Translations under genes and position numbers: made by a program
Source of the DNA: Kalaharituber pfeilii
Lineage: Eukaryota; Ascomycota; Pezizomycetes; Pezizales; Pezizaceae
Assembly: GCA_015179045.1 (NCBI GenBank)
Contig: WHUZ01000025.1
Coordinates: 558,001 to 622,000 of the forward strand
DNA length: 64,000 bases
Direction: 5' to 3'
Notes under the pieces: generated by a model
The model's input: the letters and a program-made list of their open reading frames with translations, nothing else
The model's database searches: none
What the model was told of the DNA's origin: nothing
In this document: in pieces, positions 10,455 to 21,900 of the stretch
Numbering within the stretch: position 1 is the first letter of the stretch
Layout: each line of letters starts with the position of its first letter

Positions 10455-11251
10455 CGGTGAACGACGCAGAGCTAGTGGCGGTGGTGAAAGCTGTAGAGGA
10501 GGGGGACGCGGAGATACTCCTAGTAACGGACTCCAAAGTGGCCATTCAGAAGCTCAGGTCCATAGCCGAAGGTCGCCCAACACCCGGAGGGGCAGCCCAC
10601 CTAGCCAGAAAAGCGTGGGAGGGCAGAGCAACCCGAGGGGGATGGGCGTGGCAGTAATATGGGTCAAGGGGCACAAGGGCCTGGAGGGCAACGAGAGAGC
10701 AGACAGGGCAGCCAAGATCGGTGCCCTCCTGCCCTACCAGGACAAAGTGATCACGGAGGCCGGAATGCGCATGGAGGCGAAGTCACGACGAGCGGAAGAA
10801 AGAGACAGGCTGGGACTGGATTACAGACCACTACAGCGACTATGGGGACGGACCGCCACGCTGGCGGGGCTGCTGGGGAACGGACTCAGGGCCTGGAAGC
10901 AGGGTAGGCAAGGCAGAGAGCCCAGAATGCCGGTGGTGCGGGGAAGGGGAAGAGACGGCAGAACACATCTGGGAAGAATGCAGAGTCTGGAGGCAGGGGT
11001 GGCCTGGGGGCCAGCAGGCGGTGAGAGAACCCCCGAAGGCGAGGGGGATGGCAGAGACCTGCTGCTGGAGTGGGCGGGGCGTTGAGCGCGGTGTGTTCTT
11101 TCCTAGGAGTTAATCACCTATTTCTTTCTCTCAGAGCTCCGGGGCGGAAAGAGGCGGAGGTTTCTTAATTCTAGTTCCTTACTCTCCTATGTACCTAATC
11201 TCGCCATAGCACCTAGGGCGGCACGCGAGTAATGGTATTAAAAAAAAAAAA
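10455..11251 (+). mobile_element. LINE 3' end with RNase H domain, frameshifted
   Basis: A 5'-truncated LINE 3' part. It reads VNDAELVAVV and LLVTDSKVAIQK, then after a frame change VIWVKGHKGLEGNERADRAAK, LDYRPLQRLW and LAGLLG; after a further change the zinc-like PECRWCG...H...C block is garbled. It ends LLLEWAG, then a 3'UTR and the hairpin CTCGCCATAGCACCTAGGGC...GCGAG with poly(A) at 11240-11251. The catalytic RNase H acids E, D and D are visible; the first D (TDGS) is lost to truncation. It splits the LPMO-like gene from its Thr/Ser-rich 3' part. Confidence 0.8.
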
Positions 11252-11600
11252 GTCAGCAATTACTACCAATCCAGCAAATACAAGCACGCCAGCAACAATC
11301 CAGACCAAGTCCCTTCCTCCTACGAGTGCATCTACATCGTCTACATCGACAACTACAATTATCAAAACCATCACCTCAACGATTCAGCCAGCCGGGACTG
11401 GAATTCCGGATGAGTGTACTATCGGAGCTAGTACTGACATAAACACAAGAGTAAAAAGATGGACCACAGTCATCCACACCACGCTTACTACAGTCACAAA
11501 GTATCCGAACAGCCACTTTAGGCCAGCTTTGCTTCCGTCAACCCTACCCCTATATCCCGTCCAACAAAGTTTACATTCAAACCCGTTGTAACACCTCTCT
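11252..11600 (+). pseudogene. Probable Thr/Ser-rich C-terminal part of the LPMO-like gene
   Basis: Downstream of the LINE, an open stretch encodes repetitive Thr/Ser/Pro (TSASTSSTSTTTI...) up to about 11590, followed by more Ser/Pro-rich sequence in another frame. Secreted fungal LPMOs often carry such glycosylated linkers or tails. Assignment to the LPMO gene rests only on position and orientation. Confidence 0.4.
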
Positions 11601-12128
11601 CATCATCTACAATCATTCCATCCTCTTCCTCCTTGTCCTCGATTTCTTTACTAATATTTCCCCAACCATCTCCGCCCTCGCAGTTCCCATCACGTTCACT
11701 AAAATCACGAAATACACCGCCCCCCACCTCTGCTACCTCGATACCTCTACTCCCCCACCCCCACCTCCAAACACAACATACTCACCAATCAGAAAATACA
11801 CCGTTATCCCGCTAGCCTATTCAGATCATCTTCAACGTGATCGAAACGGTAACACATACGATGTTGGAGTACCTAGTGCACACAGACGTGCTCAAACGTC
11901 TGCATGCGTATAGGTACATGACGAGGACAGAGAGTACACAGACGGTGGCCAACACGGTAACGGTGTAACATGAGTATTTGGAAATAGCGCTTGTGAAGGC
12001 GAAAGTAGGGGCCCAGCATAGGGCATCGTTGCCCAAGCAACATCCTGTTATGCTTATTCCAGGAGTTAATGGTGGATGTTATGTTAGACACGATTTCGTA
12101 ATATTTGAATTTGTATATTGTATCCGGC

Positions 12129-12217
12129 GATTATGTGCTTTTATTTTTATTTTTATTTTATTTTATTTTTAAATCATTACTCGCGTGCCGCCCTGTGGGC
12201 TATGGCGAGATTATGTG
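12129..12217 (-). mobile_element. Tail-only insertion with (TTTTA)n tail
   Basis: The insert at 12138-12208 carries the minus-strand hairpin TCGCCATAGCCCACAGGGC...GCGAG, cut one base into the outer stem, and a poly(A) tail degenerated to a TTTTA repeat. The 9-bp TSD GATTATGTG is at 12129-12137 and 12209-12217. Confidence 0.82.
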
Positions 12218-12814
12218 ATTGAATAATATATTTGAATTCTTTTCTTTATGCTATTTGAACTACAAGAACTGACATAAACTATCGTAACGTGCGAAACTTA
12301 AATAAGTTTGTGGGATGGCAGCAAAGCGGGTACATCTGCACGACAAATTCCCGTTTGCTACACTCACAATTTCACAAGAATTGTTAGATTATCACACGGT
12401 ACTCGAGTATGGCTATATAACTATAACTGTCATGTTCGAGTTATAATTTATCATGCAGGGCTATGTATAACATTCTATTCTAATACTCAAGTACTAATTT
12501 ATAACTCCGAACACCATACCACCTCCCACTCCAAGCTCCCACTCTCAACTCCCCGCTACCAGCTCCCTGCATTACACCCTCCACTCCTAGCTGCCATTGA
12601 GAGCTCCCAGCTGCCAGTTTTCTCCTCCCAATTGTCCAATCGATCGCAGTGCCTACTTTACAGTTCCACCATACTCCCTTGACCTATCTGTACTCACCTA
12701 GTATAGTCTATATTTTTCCGCTGCAATCGATACCTCGTCTTTATATCGTTATGAGGACTTCTTGCTTCCCTTTTTCATAAAAACTCTCTTTATTACTACT
12801 TCTCTAGTTCTGTT
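12218..12814. other. No gene recognised
   Basis: AT-rich sequence followed by a short degenerate CTCC(C/A)A-rich stretch around 12520-12610. No gene seen. Confidence 0.4.
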
Positions 12815-13738
12815 ATAGCGCTGTTGCCCAAGTGATACGAGCAGAGAGGAGTGGGAAGAGATTCTGGAGAAAGAGTTCGATGAAGGATGGAACGGAGTGT
12901 ACACGGATGGAAGCCGGATGGAAGAAAACACGGGTGCCGGGGTACACCACCGAACGGGAACGACGTCGTTATTCCTATGGCGAAGGAGCACGGTGAATGA
13001 TGGAGAGCTAATAGCGATAGGCGAAGCGCTCCAACAACAGGGCGAGACTCTAATAATCACCGACTCACAGACAGCAATAGCCAGACTACGGAAGATAGCG
13101 GGGGGGGACCCGACGGTCGACGGAGCCTCTAGAGAAGTGCGAAGACGATGGGAGGAACGAGCGGCCAGAGGAGACCTACACCTCGCGATAATATGGGTAA
13201 AAAGTCACAAAGGAATCCAGGGGAACACAGAGGCAGACTGGGCGGCAAAGATCGGAACAGCCCTACAGTACGAAGACGAAATCGTGACGGAAGCGGGAAT
13301 AAGACAGGAATACAAAGCCCTCCGAGCCATCGAAAGGAACCAAGCGGACCTTAACTACAAACCAACGAAACTGGTAGATAGGAGACGATACCTTTCAACA
13401 TTGGCAGGGATTCTCGGCAACAAAGGGCTGAAGGAATGGAGACACAAAATTGGGAAGACCGAGTCGCCAGAATGCCGATGGTGCGGAAGAGCCCTGGAGA
13501 ATTGGGAACACTTAAGGAAAGATTGCACCGTTTGGGGGGGGAAATGGGGAGGAGCGGAAGGTATAAGACAGTTAGATAAGGACAAGAACTTGGCAGAGAT
13601 TCTCGAGTGGGCAGGGAAGGAGTAAGGGTTTTCTACATACATTGTCTAATTTTCTATTTTATGTACTTAAACATCGTCATAGCCCATAGGGCGGCATACG
13701 ATTAATGAAATAAAAAAAAAAAAAAATAGCGCTGTTGC
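12815..13738 (+). mobile_element. LINE 3' end, complete RNase H block, 13-bp TSD
   Basis: The insert spans 12828-13725 between ATAGCGCTGTTGC repeats (12815-12827, 13726-13738). It holds an uninterrupted ORF end, a short 3'UTR and a hairpin in the rare version ATCGT...ACGAT (13672-13701), where a C-to-T change on one strand of the stem is matched by G-to-A on the other. Confidence 0.92.
12831..13625 (+). CDS. LINE ORF2 C-terminus: RNase H and zinc-like motif
   Basis: Open from the truncation point to TAA, 264 codons. RNase H catalytic acids are all present: D in YTDGSR, E in NDGELIAI, D in IITDSQTA and D in GNTEADWAAK, with WVKSHKG before the last. Next comes the conserved LINE stretch LNYKPTK...LAGILGNKGLKEW and a C-x2-C...H...C zinc-like motif (ECRWCG...WEHLRKDC), ending ILEWAGKE. 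In Tad-clade LINEs this block lies at the end of ORF2 and removes RNA from the cDNA hybrid. RT and endonuclease are missing because of 5' truncation. The intact frame suggests a young insertion. Confidence 0.88.
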   Translation, partial: SDTSREEWEEILEKEFDEGWNGVYTDGSRMEENTGAGVHHRTGTTSLFLWRRSTVNDGELIAIGEALQQQGETLIITDSQTAIARLRKIAGGDPTVDGASREVRRRWEERAARGDLHLAIIWVKSHKGIQGNTEADWAAKIGTALQYEDEIVTEAGIRQEYKALRAIERNQADLNYKPTKLVDRRRYLSTLAGILGNKGLKEWRHKIGKTESPECRWCGRALENWEHLRKDCTVWGGKWGGAEGIRQLDKDKNLAEILEWAGKE

Positions 13739-14283
13739 TCTAACATCGCTTGGTCCTTAGGCGTGGAAGGCTACAAAACATCGGTCTGCTGAGAGTCCAG
13801 GAATGGAATTTTGATAGAAATATATTACTATTCAAGAAAGATGTGACTTGAAAACCTGCTTACGGAAGCTTCGCACCTGTTTCCAGGGATGTGCTGCCTG
13901 TAGATTATATCATCCGGCTGTGGAGCAGCAGTGCGGCCAATGTAATCTATGGCATCCTGCGTATTGTCCAGAAAGCACGCCATTAGGACTACTTGATTCG
14001 GAAAATACATATTCTGTGGAATCCAATTTCGCCATAGCATGTGCTTGTGGATGCACTATCGAACTTGGTATGTGACCAGAAATCGCAACCCGGAGAGATA
14101 CTATTACCCTCAACTTTCTCGGAGCTGGGACTATATGCTCCGATGGATGGTATGAAGTGTACTTTACTATTAAGGCTCGTGGAGTCTGGTGCGGCTCTGC
14201 AGATGTTTTGACCCCTCAATACACCGTACGTGTGTGCATTGCGGAGTTTTTTTTTGTTTTGAGGAGGATCATGCACCAGTGCT
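13739..14283. other. Unassigned sequence between two LINE insertions
   Basis: Several short frames, one with a Cys-rich stretch near 13870-14070, but I recognise no family. The type B LINE at 14293 was inserted into this sequence. Confidence 0.35.
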
Positions 14284-15361
14284 GATTGAAGCTTTTTTTT
14301 TTTTTTTTTTTTTTAAATCACATAACCCCGCTTGTAGCACTTGGCCATGGCAGGGTCCCTGGGCAAGCCCTCATAGCCCGAAGACAGGCTAAACTAACTC
14401 TCTACGTACATGGCCCCCACGCGCCGTCGCCCCCGCTCTCCTAGCTTCTAGAACTTGACCCCGCATTCTCCTACCTTCTAGAACTTGACCCCAGCGAAGA
14501 AATTCTCCAAAACGTCATACTCCTCCCCATTCTCCGCCTTTCTCTTCCAATTCTTTTCCATGTCGCCCCACCTCTCAAAGCCTTCTGGACGGTTCTTCTG
14601 GTTTCTGCATCGGAAAGCGAGGTGCTCCCCGGTTTGCACCTCCCCGCACCTGCACTTATCCGACTCAGCCGCCCCTATCCTCTTCAACCACACTGCACAC
14701 CTCCCTCTCTCCAGGCGCAAGGCAGTGAAATTGGATACTGCCATCCTATTCCACTCCATGACCTTTCCTCCTCCAAAGCCCTCCACTTCTCTCTTCTCCT
14801 TCCTCCACGCCTTCACCCTCTGGCGCACCCCACTTCCGGTGGCCACCTCCTTCCCCTGCATCACCGTCCCCTTCTTCGCCCACTCATCCGCCTTCTCATT
14901 GCCTGCGATTCCGATGTGAGCTTTTACCCGCAACAGTTTCGCATCCCCCCCCTTCTTCTTTCTCCTCGCCACTGCATTCACCACCCTTCTCACATCCTCC
15001 GTCTTTCCCTTTCCCTCCCTGCCTGCCTTCTGAATCGCCATGACAGCAGCTTCAGAATCTAAGCAAACCAGGACCGGTACCTCCTCCGGTACACTCTCCA
15101 GCGCACTTCTCACCCCCCTCACCTCCCCGTCAAAAACCGTCGCCGTTCACCCTACTACCTCCGCCACCACCGCTGATCTCCCCCACACCCCCGCCCCCAC
15201 CTTGCTGTCCTCGACCTTACTACCATCCGAGAAGAGAACCGCTCTCCCTCTTCCGGCTTCCTCAACCGAGGTCTCCCACTCTTCTCTCCCTCCCCCCTTT
15301 CTACCTAGCCTCTCTGCGCACTCCACTTTCACCTTCTCACACTCTCCTCCCCGATTGAAGC
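14284..15361 (-). mobile_element. Type B LINE 3' end with RNase H, TSD GATTGAAGC
   Basis: The insert (14293-15352, minus) lies between GATTGAAGC repeats at 14284-14292 and 15353-15361. It encodes an RNase H block, and its 3' end is the second hairpin type (ACCCTGCCATGGCC...GCGGGGTTATGTGATT) with poly(A). It is therefore a different LINE family from the CTCGC-tailed ones and the likely source of the tail-only insertions at 8202-8269 and 57960-58022. Confidence 0.88.
14478..15332 (-). pseudogene. Type B LINE ORF2 C-terminus with one nonsense codon
   Basis: Reads AVLFSDGSKVEDSKVGAG...AEVVG, then an in-frame TGA near 15133-15135, then TATVFDGEVRGVRSAL, LVCLDSEAAV, LLRVKAHIGIAGNEKADEWAKKG and a C-terminal CRCGEVQTGEHLAFRC zinc-like motif. 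RNase H acids D, E, D and D are recognisable. The TGA stands where a CGA arginine codon would fit, as a C-to-T change would produce. Otherwise the frame is open for about 285 codons. Sequence and tail differ clearly from the CTCGC-tailed LINEs. Confidence 0.82.
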
Positions 15362-17190
15362 ATTTCGCTCGAGGGCCACAACGTTACCCTGAGCTGTGTT
15401 GCGATCCTGGCTTCTTTTTTAATATATATAGGCCCTTGGCCGTCAACCAATATGATATTAATTCCCGACGACCTCTCCCTTTCCCCACTCCCCTCCCTTT
15501 CCCCACTCCCCTCCCTTTCCTGCCTGTTGCATACGACCCGTTCCGTTACACCTGAGCACTCCGCATGCAAGACCCCAAACCCAAGTTGTTACGAGAAATA
15601 CTTTCTAGCATACATCGCGCATAATATTGATGTATAGCAAATTGTCAACTTCTTTTCTACCGTTTTCAAACCCGCGCTATAACTGTATATTCTGACTTGA
15701 TCCGCGAGCTCCTAATCAAAAACTACATGCATACTTGGAGAACTGTATCTTGTATTTTGAAAAAGAAGGGGAAAGAAAAAAAAAAAAAGAAAAAATAAAT
15801 CAATATTGAATTCAAGTGTAAGCCCCGCTCACATTACGCGCGCAAGTATAAAATATGATGTATAGCCACCCTGGTCCAGAAAAGTGAGAGAGGGGAGGAG
15901 GGGCTTGACCATGGTATCTCTCTAGTCTCGTGACCAGGCTTAGAGTTCTCTTCAATCTTTTTTTTTTTTTTCTTTTTTTTCTTTTTTTTTTTTCTCGTAA
16001 TTTTCTCCTCCACCAACATACTCTCCCTTTACCACCCCCCGACCCTCCTCCACGGCATGTTTTCATAGCCCTAGCATCCCCCCGGCACACTATCATTAGA
16101 TCTTGCTTTGCTTAACATCTAGCGCAAAATTTCTTTCGTTCTTTTCTTGAACAGGTTCCAATGTTATTACACATGGGCACGCCCACCGCGCAATGAAGCA
16201 GCACGAAATCCATCCAATCTTTCTCTTCAGCAATAGAAGAGAACAGCAATATGAATATGTCAAAATAGATCCACCGCCATGACACCACGACGCAATACAC
16301 CCCACTACATCACTCTGAGGAAACAAAAAGGACGAATCGATCGATACAGGGCGAGAGTCCACGAAATACATACATACTTACGTACTTACCTACCGCAACG
16401 TAGCACAGCATAACACACCACCATCAACACCACCACGTCAGAAGTAACTCCAAGAGGAAAAATAAACATAAAAAGGAAAAAAAAACGAAAACGAAAAAAG
16501 CAAAACGCTCGCTAATGCTCAGAACAAATTTCAGACTGCAAAACAAAAGGTGCACATAGACGGTACAGACAGAACGAAAGCCGAGATGAGAAACAAAAAA
16601 AAAAAAAGGGATAGAACTAGATAAGATAAGATAACGCATGTACGAAACACATTACACATCGCGGCATTAGTTGAGTTCATTAGAAGTGAAAATAGATAGA
16701 AAGATATAAAGTAAAAAGGAGGAAGAAGGGGGAGGTGCAAGCAGGAGGGGTGGAAAGAACAGGAAAAAAGGAGCAGAAGGGAAAAGGAAAAAGCATGAAC
16801 TTCGTGACATATACATCGTGATGAAAGTGCAAGTGTAATCCTGGATTAGCCCAGAAGAAAGGTAGAAAGACAGGTAAAGGGGGTAGTAGTAGGTTAGTCT
16901 CTTAAATAAGTGTAACCGCGGATACAAAATCCAAGATATTATGGGGTACTTTTGTATCAGGCAGAGCCGCCAGAGATCACATAAGGTTAGGATGTACCAG
17001 ATAGGATGGAGTGAAACGCAAACAAAATAATAAGAAATTGAAGAGGGAAAAAAAGAAAAAAAACCTCGAAACAATAAAATGACTAAACATGAACAAAATC
17101 GATATCACCCGCCTACTCAATTACCTTTTTTGGCATATACGCATATCAATTTAATCTGTTCTTGCACATCTCACCACCTGGAACACCACT
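15362..17190. other. No gene recognised; purine-rich strand at 16400-17080
   Basis: 15362-16100 contains pyrimidine runs and no tail hairpin. 16400-17080 is A- and G-rich on the plus strand and probably forms the 3' flank of the minus-strand low-complexity gene. Overlapping minus ORFs here are compositional artefacts. Confidence 0.4.
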
Positions 17191-17199
17191 ACAACACCC

Positions 17200-18979
17200 T
17201 CACCGGTCCGCCCAACGCCCCACACCTACCGCCTCCACTTCAACTCCCCACATCATGGACGTGGGCCTCTGCTTCGCTTGTTCATTCTGCTGTCTCTGCT
17301 CTGGATTCGCTTGCTGCTCTGCCCTTCCCTCTTTCCTCCCCTTGACCTGTCCCTGGCTATGCCCCTCGTCTCCTGTACCAAGGCTACTACTGCTGGTGTC
17401 TGCTGAAATATTAATACTTGGGCTCCGCGCTCTCGCCTTTGCCCGAAGTTCTTCGCATGAGTAGACGAGGCGGATGTGGCGGCGGGGTTGGGTTGCTTGT
17501 CTGTTGCCAGTCACTGATTAGTTATTGCGTCAAAAATTCCAAATTCCGCCAAAAAGCATAAATTAATTTACCTCGGCCTCGGAATCTTCGTCTTCGCCTC
17601 AACTTCGGGATCCTTCACTAACGCTTTGGGTAGTAATGGCGGTGATGGCTGCTGTGGTGGTGATGGTGGCGGTTGCTGTTCCTGCGACTGCGGTTGCATT
17701 TTCTGCACTTTCGATGCCGTCCTTGGCCTCGGGATAGTAAGCTTGCTTCCATTCGATGTAACACTACTATTACTCTTGTCCATTCCGTTCACCGCCGCTC
17801 CATTATTCATATCCCTTTCCTTCAGTGTCCTAGTAGCAGCATTCGCTACCTTTGTAACATTGGCTGTAGCTGAGGTCGTATAGAGAGCGGCAGTCTTATT
17901 GCCACCCCTTTCGCTTCCTGCTGTTGCATTACCATTTGTACCATCGTCGTACACGGAGTAGCCCTTCGGAAGGATTTGGGCAACGTCCGACGATGGCTGA
18001 AAGAAGACAACAAGGACCTAAAAGAGGTAGTAGGGATCCGATGGCTTCGGAAAAAAGACATCCTCATCGGAGAAGGCAAGAAGACCAGCTCCGTCGTGGT
18101 CTACTTGGAGGACCCTCAAGACATCGACAGGGTGCGACTTGGAGGGAGATGGCTCAAGGCGAGCCAGTACGAGACAGAGAGAGGAAGGAGATGAGACAGA
18201 TGCTGGCCGCTCCCCCGCAACACACATATAGGCCCGCGGGCCCCACATGTATTTAGTCGTTTAGTTAGTTTTTTCTTTGAAATAAACCCTCGCCATAGCC
18301 CGTAGGGCGGCACGCGAGTAATGAAATAAAAAAAAAATTAAAAAAAAAAAAAACCATTTGTACCGGTTCCGCCATTAGCCAACTTTGCCGACGGACCGAG
18401 TGAGTTCCCTCGTGATAGCCGACGCTGTAGGGTCCGTACAGATGATGTCGACTTCAGCACATCGCCGTTTGATGTGGCGTTTCCGTTTCGTGCATGACCG
18501 TTACTGGCGTTTGTGCTGCCGTTTAGACTGCCATTTCCTGAACTAGATAGTCGTTTAGTTCTGGATGAAACTGTGGGCGTTGACCTGGGTGACTGACATC
18601 GTTGCTGTTGTTTTTTCTCCTCCTGCTGTTCCCCTTGTTTCTTTCCGTCCCCCTGCGCTGGTGTTCTCCCATTTTGAGACCTCACTGAGTTCCTATGCCC
18701 TGCATTCCCATTCGCGTTCACAGGTATCGAAGTCGGGAAAGTGGCTCGTGGCAGACCACTGGACTGTACCCGTTTATGCTGTGACGATGCTACTTGACGC
18801 GGTGCAGCGACCGGCTCATTGCTCGCAGCCACGGAACTGGGTGGGTGTGTCTTGTCGTGGGATAGGACGATTCTCGAGGGCCTGTGTGGGGTAAAGTGGG
18901 GGCGGAGGGAAGTTGTTAGTCCAGAGCTTCTTCGACGCTCGGTCGCAAACAGATGCCTCTGTTGATGAGGGAGGCACAA
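17200..18979 (-). pseudogene. Low-complexity basic Ser/Asn-rich protein gene split by a retro-insertion
   Basis: Reading the minus strand from 18979, an open frame runs to 18365 (Ser-, Asn-, Gly- and Gln-rich, with runs of Arg and Lys), reaches GGTGTNG, hits the insertion at 17943-18352, and resumes in the same frame as GTNGNATAGSERGG down to 17578. There a donor CCGAG|GTAAAT precedes a probable last exon ending near 17200. Without the 410-bp insert and one copy of the 12-bp duplication the frame is continuous. As it stands it would stop after adding four Phe. I do not recognise the family; TSIP and TKIPRPR are short motifs that could be EB1-type TxIP sites, but that is weak. The true start may lie further upstream. 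Confidence 0.6.
17931..18364 (+). mobile_element. Non-autonomous RRM-type LINE copy in an exon
   Basis: A 410-bp insert (17943-18352) between ACCATTTGTACC repeats (17931-17942, 18353-18364). It begins inside the RRM-like domain (VVHGV, LRKDLGNVRRWLK) and runs through GKKTSSVVVYLE and RWLKASQYETERGRR to TGA at about 18194. The 3'UTR, hairpin CTCGCCATAGCCCGTAGGGC...GCGAG and an A-rich tail with one TT interruption follow. Its orientation is opposite to the gene it breaks. Confidence 0.93.
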
Positions 18980-21900
18980 TCACCACATGCACTATTTATA
19001 GATACACGCGGGATATTGATTATGACTACAGCAGAGTAAACGAAAGGGGAACTTACTTTCCGCACCCCATCGCTGAGATAACAGTCAAGAACCTTGGGAA
19101 CGCCGGCAGCGGAGAAGAAATACAGGACGGAGGATAAAGAGACAAAGCAAAAAAATATTTAGAGTGGAGGTTTCGCCTCACAAAGAAAACGTCGAGCTTC
19201 TAGCTCCTCACTCCTAGTGAACGGAAGCGCCAGTCTGGTTTGTTTGGGGGGCAGCAAGTCGATCCGGTCAGTCCCGTGGGAGGTATCCAGCAGCTTTAAA
19301 ACTGAGTTTGTGCCCTCGTGCCACCACACACTCCCTTGGAATTTCGTGCTATGGAAATAGTAGAGTGTGTATGCGCTTGATGTAGGTGATGCTGTGCGTT
19401 GAAGATTATGATTTCGACTTCCCACATACGACAGCGACGAAAGGTGCACGGAACTACACAGTATATCGATATCGTCGTCCCAAGCCCACTATGGCCACAC
19501 CCCAAGTATATCGTCCAACCAAATCTACACGGGCTGGCGCAGGCCGTTGCAGTCTGCTTTCTCAGCACCTGGTTACTGGTGCTAATAATGCTACCTCCTG
19601 CATCTGCGCCTGCGTCTGGATGCGTGAAGTGCCCCAACCAATTTTGTTCGAATGACCAAACCCCGACTCGGCCTCGTCTGCCCCGCGTTCAAGTCGAACT
19701 AGGCCAGCAGAGCAGTTTCGACAGAGGGGGAAGGAAGTCTCGCCAGCGAGCGAGCGAAAGGATCTCGGGCGTCAAACTGAAGCTAAGCTCTCCCCCGCTT
19801 TCTACCCTAATAGATTAGTATAGTCGGACAAACGCTTAAGTGGAACGCTTGAGCAGGAGACGAGAAAGAAGCAAGAATGACAGACGGCAGACTGTGAGCC
19901 CAGTCTTGTCTTGCCTCCGTCGCCGCTTGTGCGTGTCTCTCGTGCTGTAGCCCCGTTGCCGTGCGTAAAGACCCTGCCTCGAGATGACCCTGGCTGCGTT
20001 GCTGCTTGCTGCCTGCGTCTCTACCTGCCTAATGATCCCTGGACCACCAGTAGATAGGTAACCAAATGGGGACCGTTGTTTCGTTTCGTTGCTATGGCGC
20101 CGGTGCTGTGACTGCCTGTTGTCGTTTCGACGTTGACAGCGTCTTCCAATGTCAACGAAGATAAATGGGAGAGAAGGTTTCTTCTGCGGAAATATGCCGT
20201 GGACGTCAGCCCTTGCGCCGCCAATCTACGTTGTTTGTTTTTTTTTCTTTTTTTTTTTTCCTTCGTTTAAGTGTTCATTTAATGCGTTAGTCACCGTCTG
20301 CAGATGGACCCCAGCAAGCTAGCTAAAGCCAGTAGGGTGGATGCTGCTCTGAGCTATTTGATGAGGCGTGGAGGGGGCGGGAAGGCAGGGGTAGCTGGAC
20401 GGGAGAAGAAAACAAAGCAGCGAGATGGCTGGATGGGGGTTGATGGCGGGATGTTTTGTTTGGTTTGTTTGGTTTGGTTGGTTTGGCCGTGGTTTGACGG
20501 TGATTATGGATGCAGGCCAGTATCTAGGCTTGCTGCGGTGTTGCGATGTTGCGATGCCTGTGGGCGACTGACACCAAAGTAAATACTTGTAATAATAGAC
20601 TACATTTGGCACGCGTACTAGTTAGTATACGCCAGCGTAACGCTCGATAGACGTTGGTGATGCGATAGCCGGTGTCGCAGCGCACGCAGTTGAGCCAGAA
20701 GCATCAAGATTCAGGGAGAGACAACTTGAAACCCAAGCATGCGTCGCCCCCTGCCCTACAGCCAACGTTCGATACCCCTCCTCCCCTCCCCTTCCCCGCC
20801 CTCAACAATCCAACAGGCACGGGGGCGCTGGTGATCTTCATCTCCGCCGCCGGGACGCTCTACCACGGGCGACTGCCTGCTTCACCGGGCTCACAGGGGG
20901 CCGATACAGCGCAGTTTCTCTCGTGCTGTTGGAAATTTGGCCATGGCAACGGAACTGCGATGTCGATGCTACAAACGGAGAATATTTGACATGTCTACGC
21001 CGTACGCCCCCACTTCCGCCTACTTTTACGCCAGCAAATTCCGCTCTCTCCCTATCACAGTCTGTGGCTGACGGACAAACACCACTGCAAACCTCTCACC
21101 GGTACAGGAACCTAGCCTGGAGAGGCGTGCTTCTGCCTGCAGCCGCGGCATTGGCCAGGCCAGGGCAATGCGTGAGTGCGAAGGTGCAGGAACCATAACG
21201 GAGAAAAATTAAAACAGGCAGAAAATACCTGACAATCCATACAAGATGTGACGAGAGAAAGCAGATGAAGCAAGGAGAAGGGAGCATTCTTCCTTCTCGC
21301 AACGACATGAGAATTCTACATGCAGCACAAAAATAACAGGGACGGTAGCCAGTACGCACGCAGGTGAATGTGAATGATGTGCATGTGGGCGAACGGACGA
21401 GGTTTGATCAGAGTCGACCCACCCCGATTGCGGAGTCTTTCAATTATGATACCCCCCGCCGGAAGAGACTTGACTGGCCAGCGAGATAGGATTGCCATGC
21501 TACGGCAGATAAAGCGCGACAAGTTTGATATCCGACCGGGCATTATTGCGTATGGCCCTGTCGCGCCGCCGCTATATCCCACCGCCCCGTCGATAAAGGA
21601 AGACTCACCAGGATATTATTCCCGCTCCGCATTGTGTTATCCCACTTTCCCTTCTGCTACCCCCAGTCCAGCAATCTACGGGAGATGCCATTACTAGGCC
21701 TTGACGACATAGGTATGACTTGTCGTTGCCATGGCCATGGCATCCTTTCTGCATGATTGTGGATCCTGTTTATCCGCCTGCTCGTCCGGCCGAAGCCGCA
21801 TCCGATGTGGGCCGTGTCCCTCCCGACCGGCCATCCGATCGGCACAATGCGAACGGTGATTGTATTCTAGCTGCTCTCGCAGTATACCCAGGCTCTTATT

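Noticed and set aside
16667..17074. 135-codon minus-strand hydrophobic ORF
   Set aside because: Codes Phe/Leu/Ser from a purine-rich plus strand, a compositional artefact in what is probably a gene's 3' flank.
20304..20582. 92-codon ORF in the repeat-poor island
   Set aside because: No family resemblance and low-complexity Gly/Trp/Val content; could be leader DNA of the neighbouring gene.
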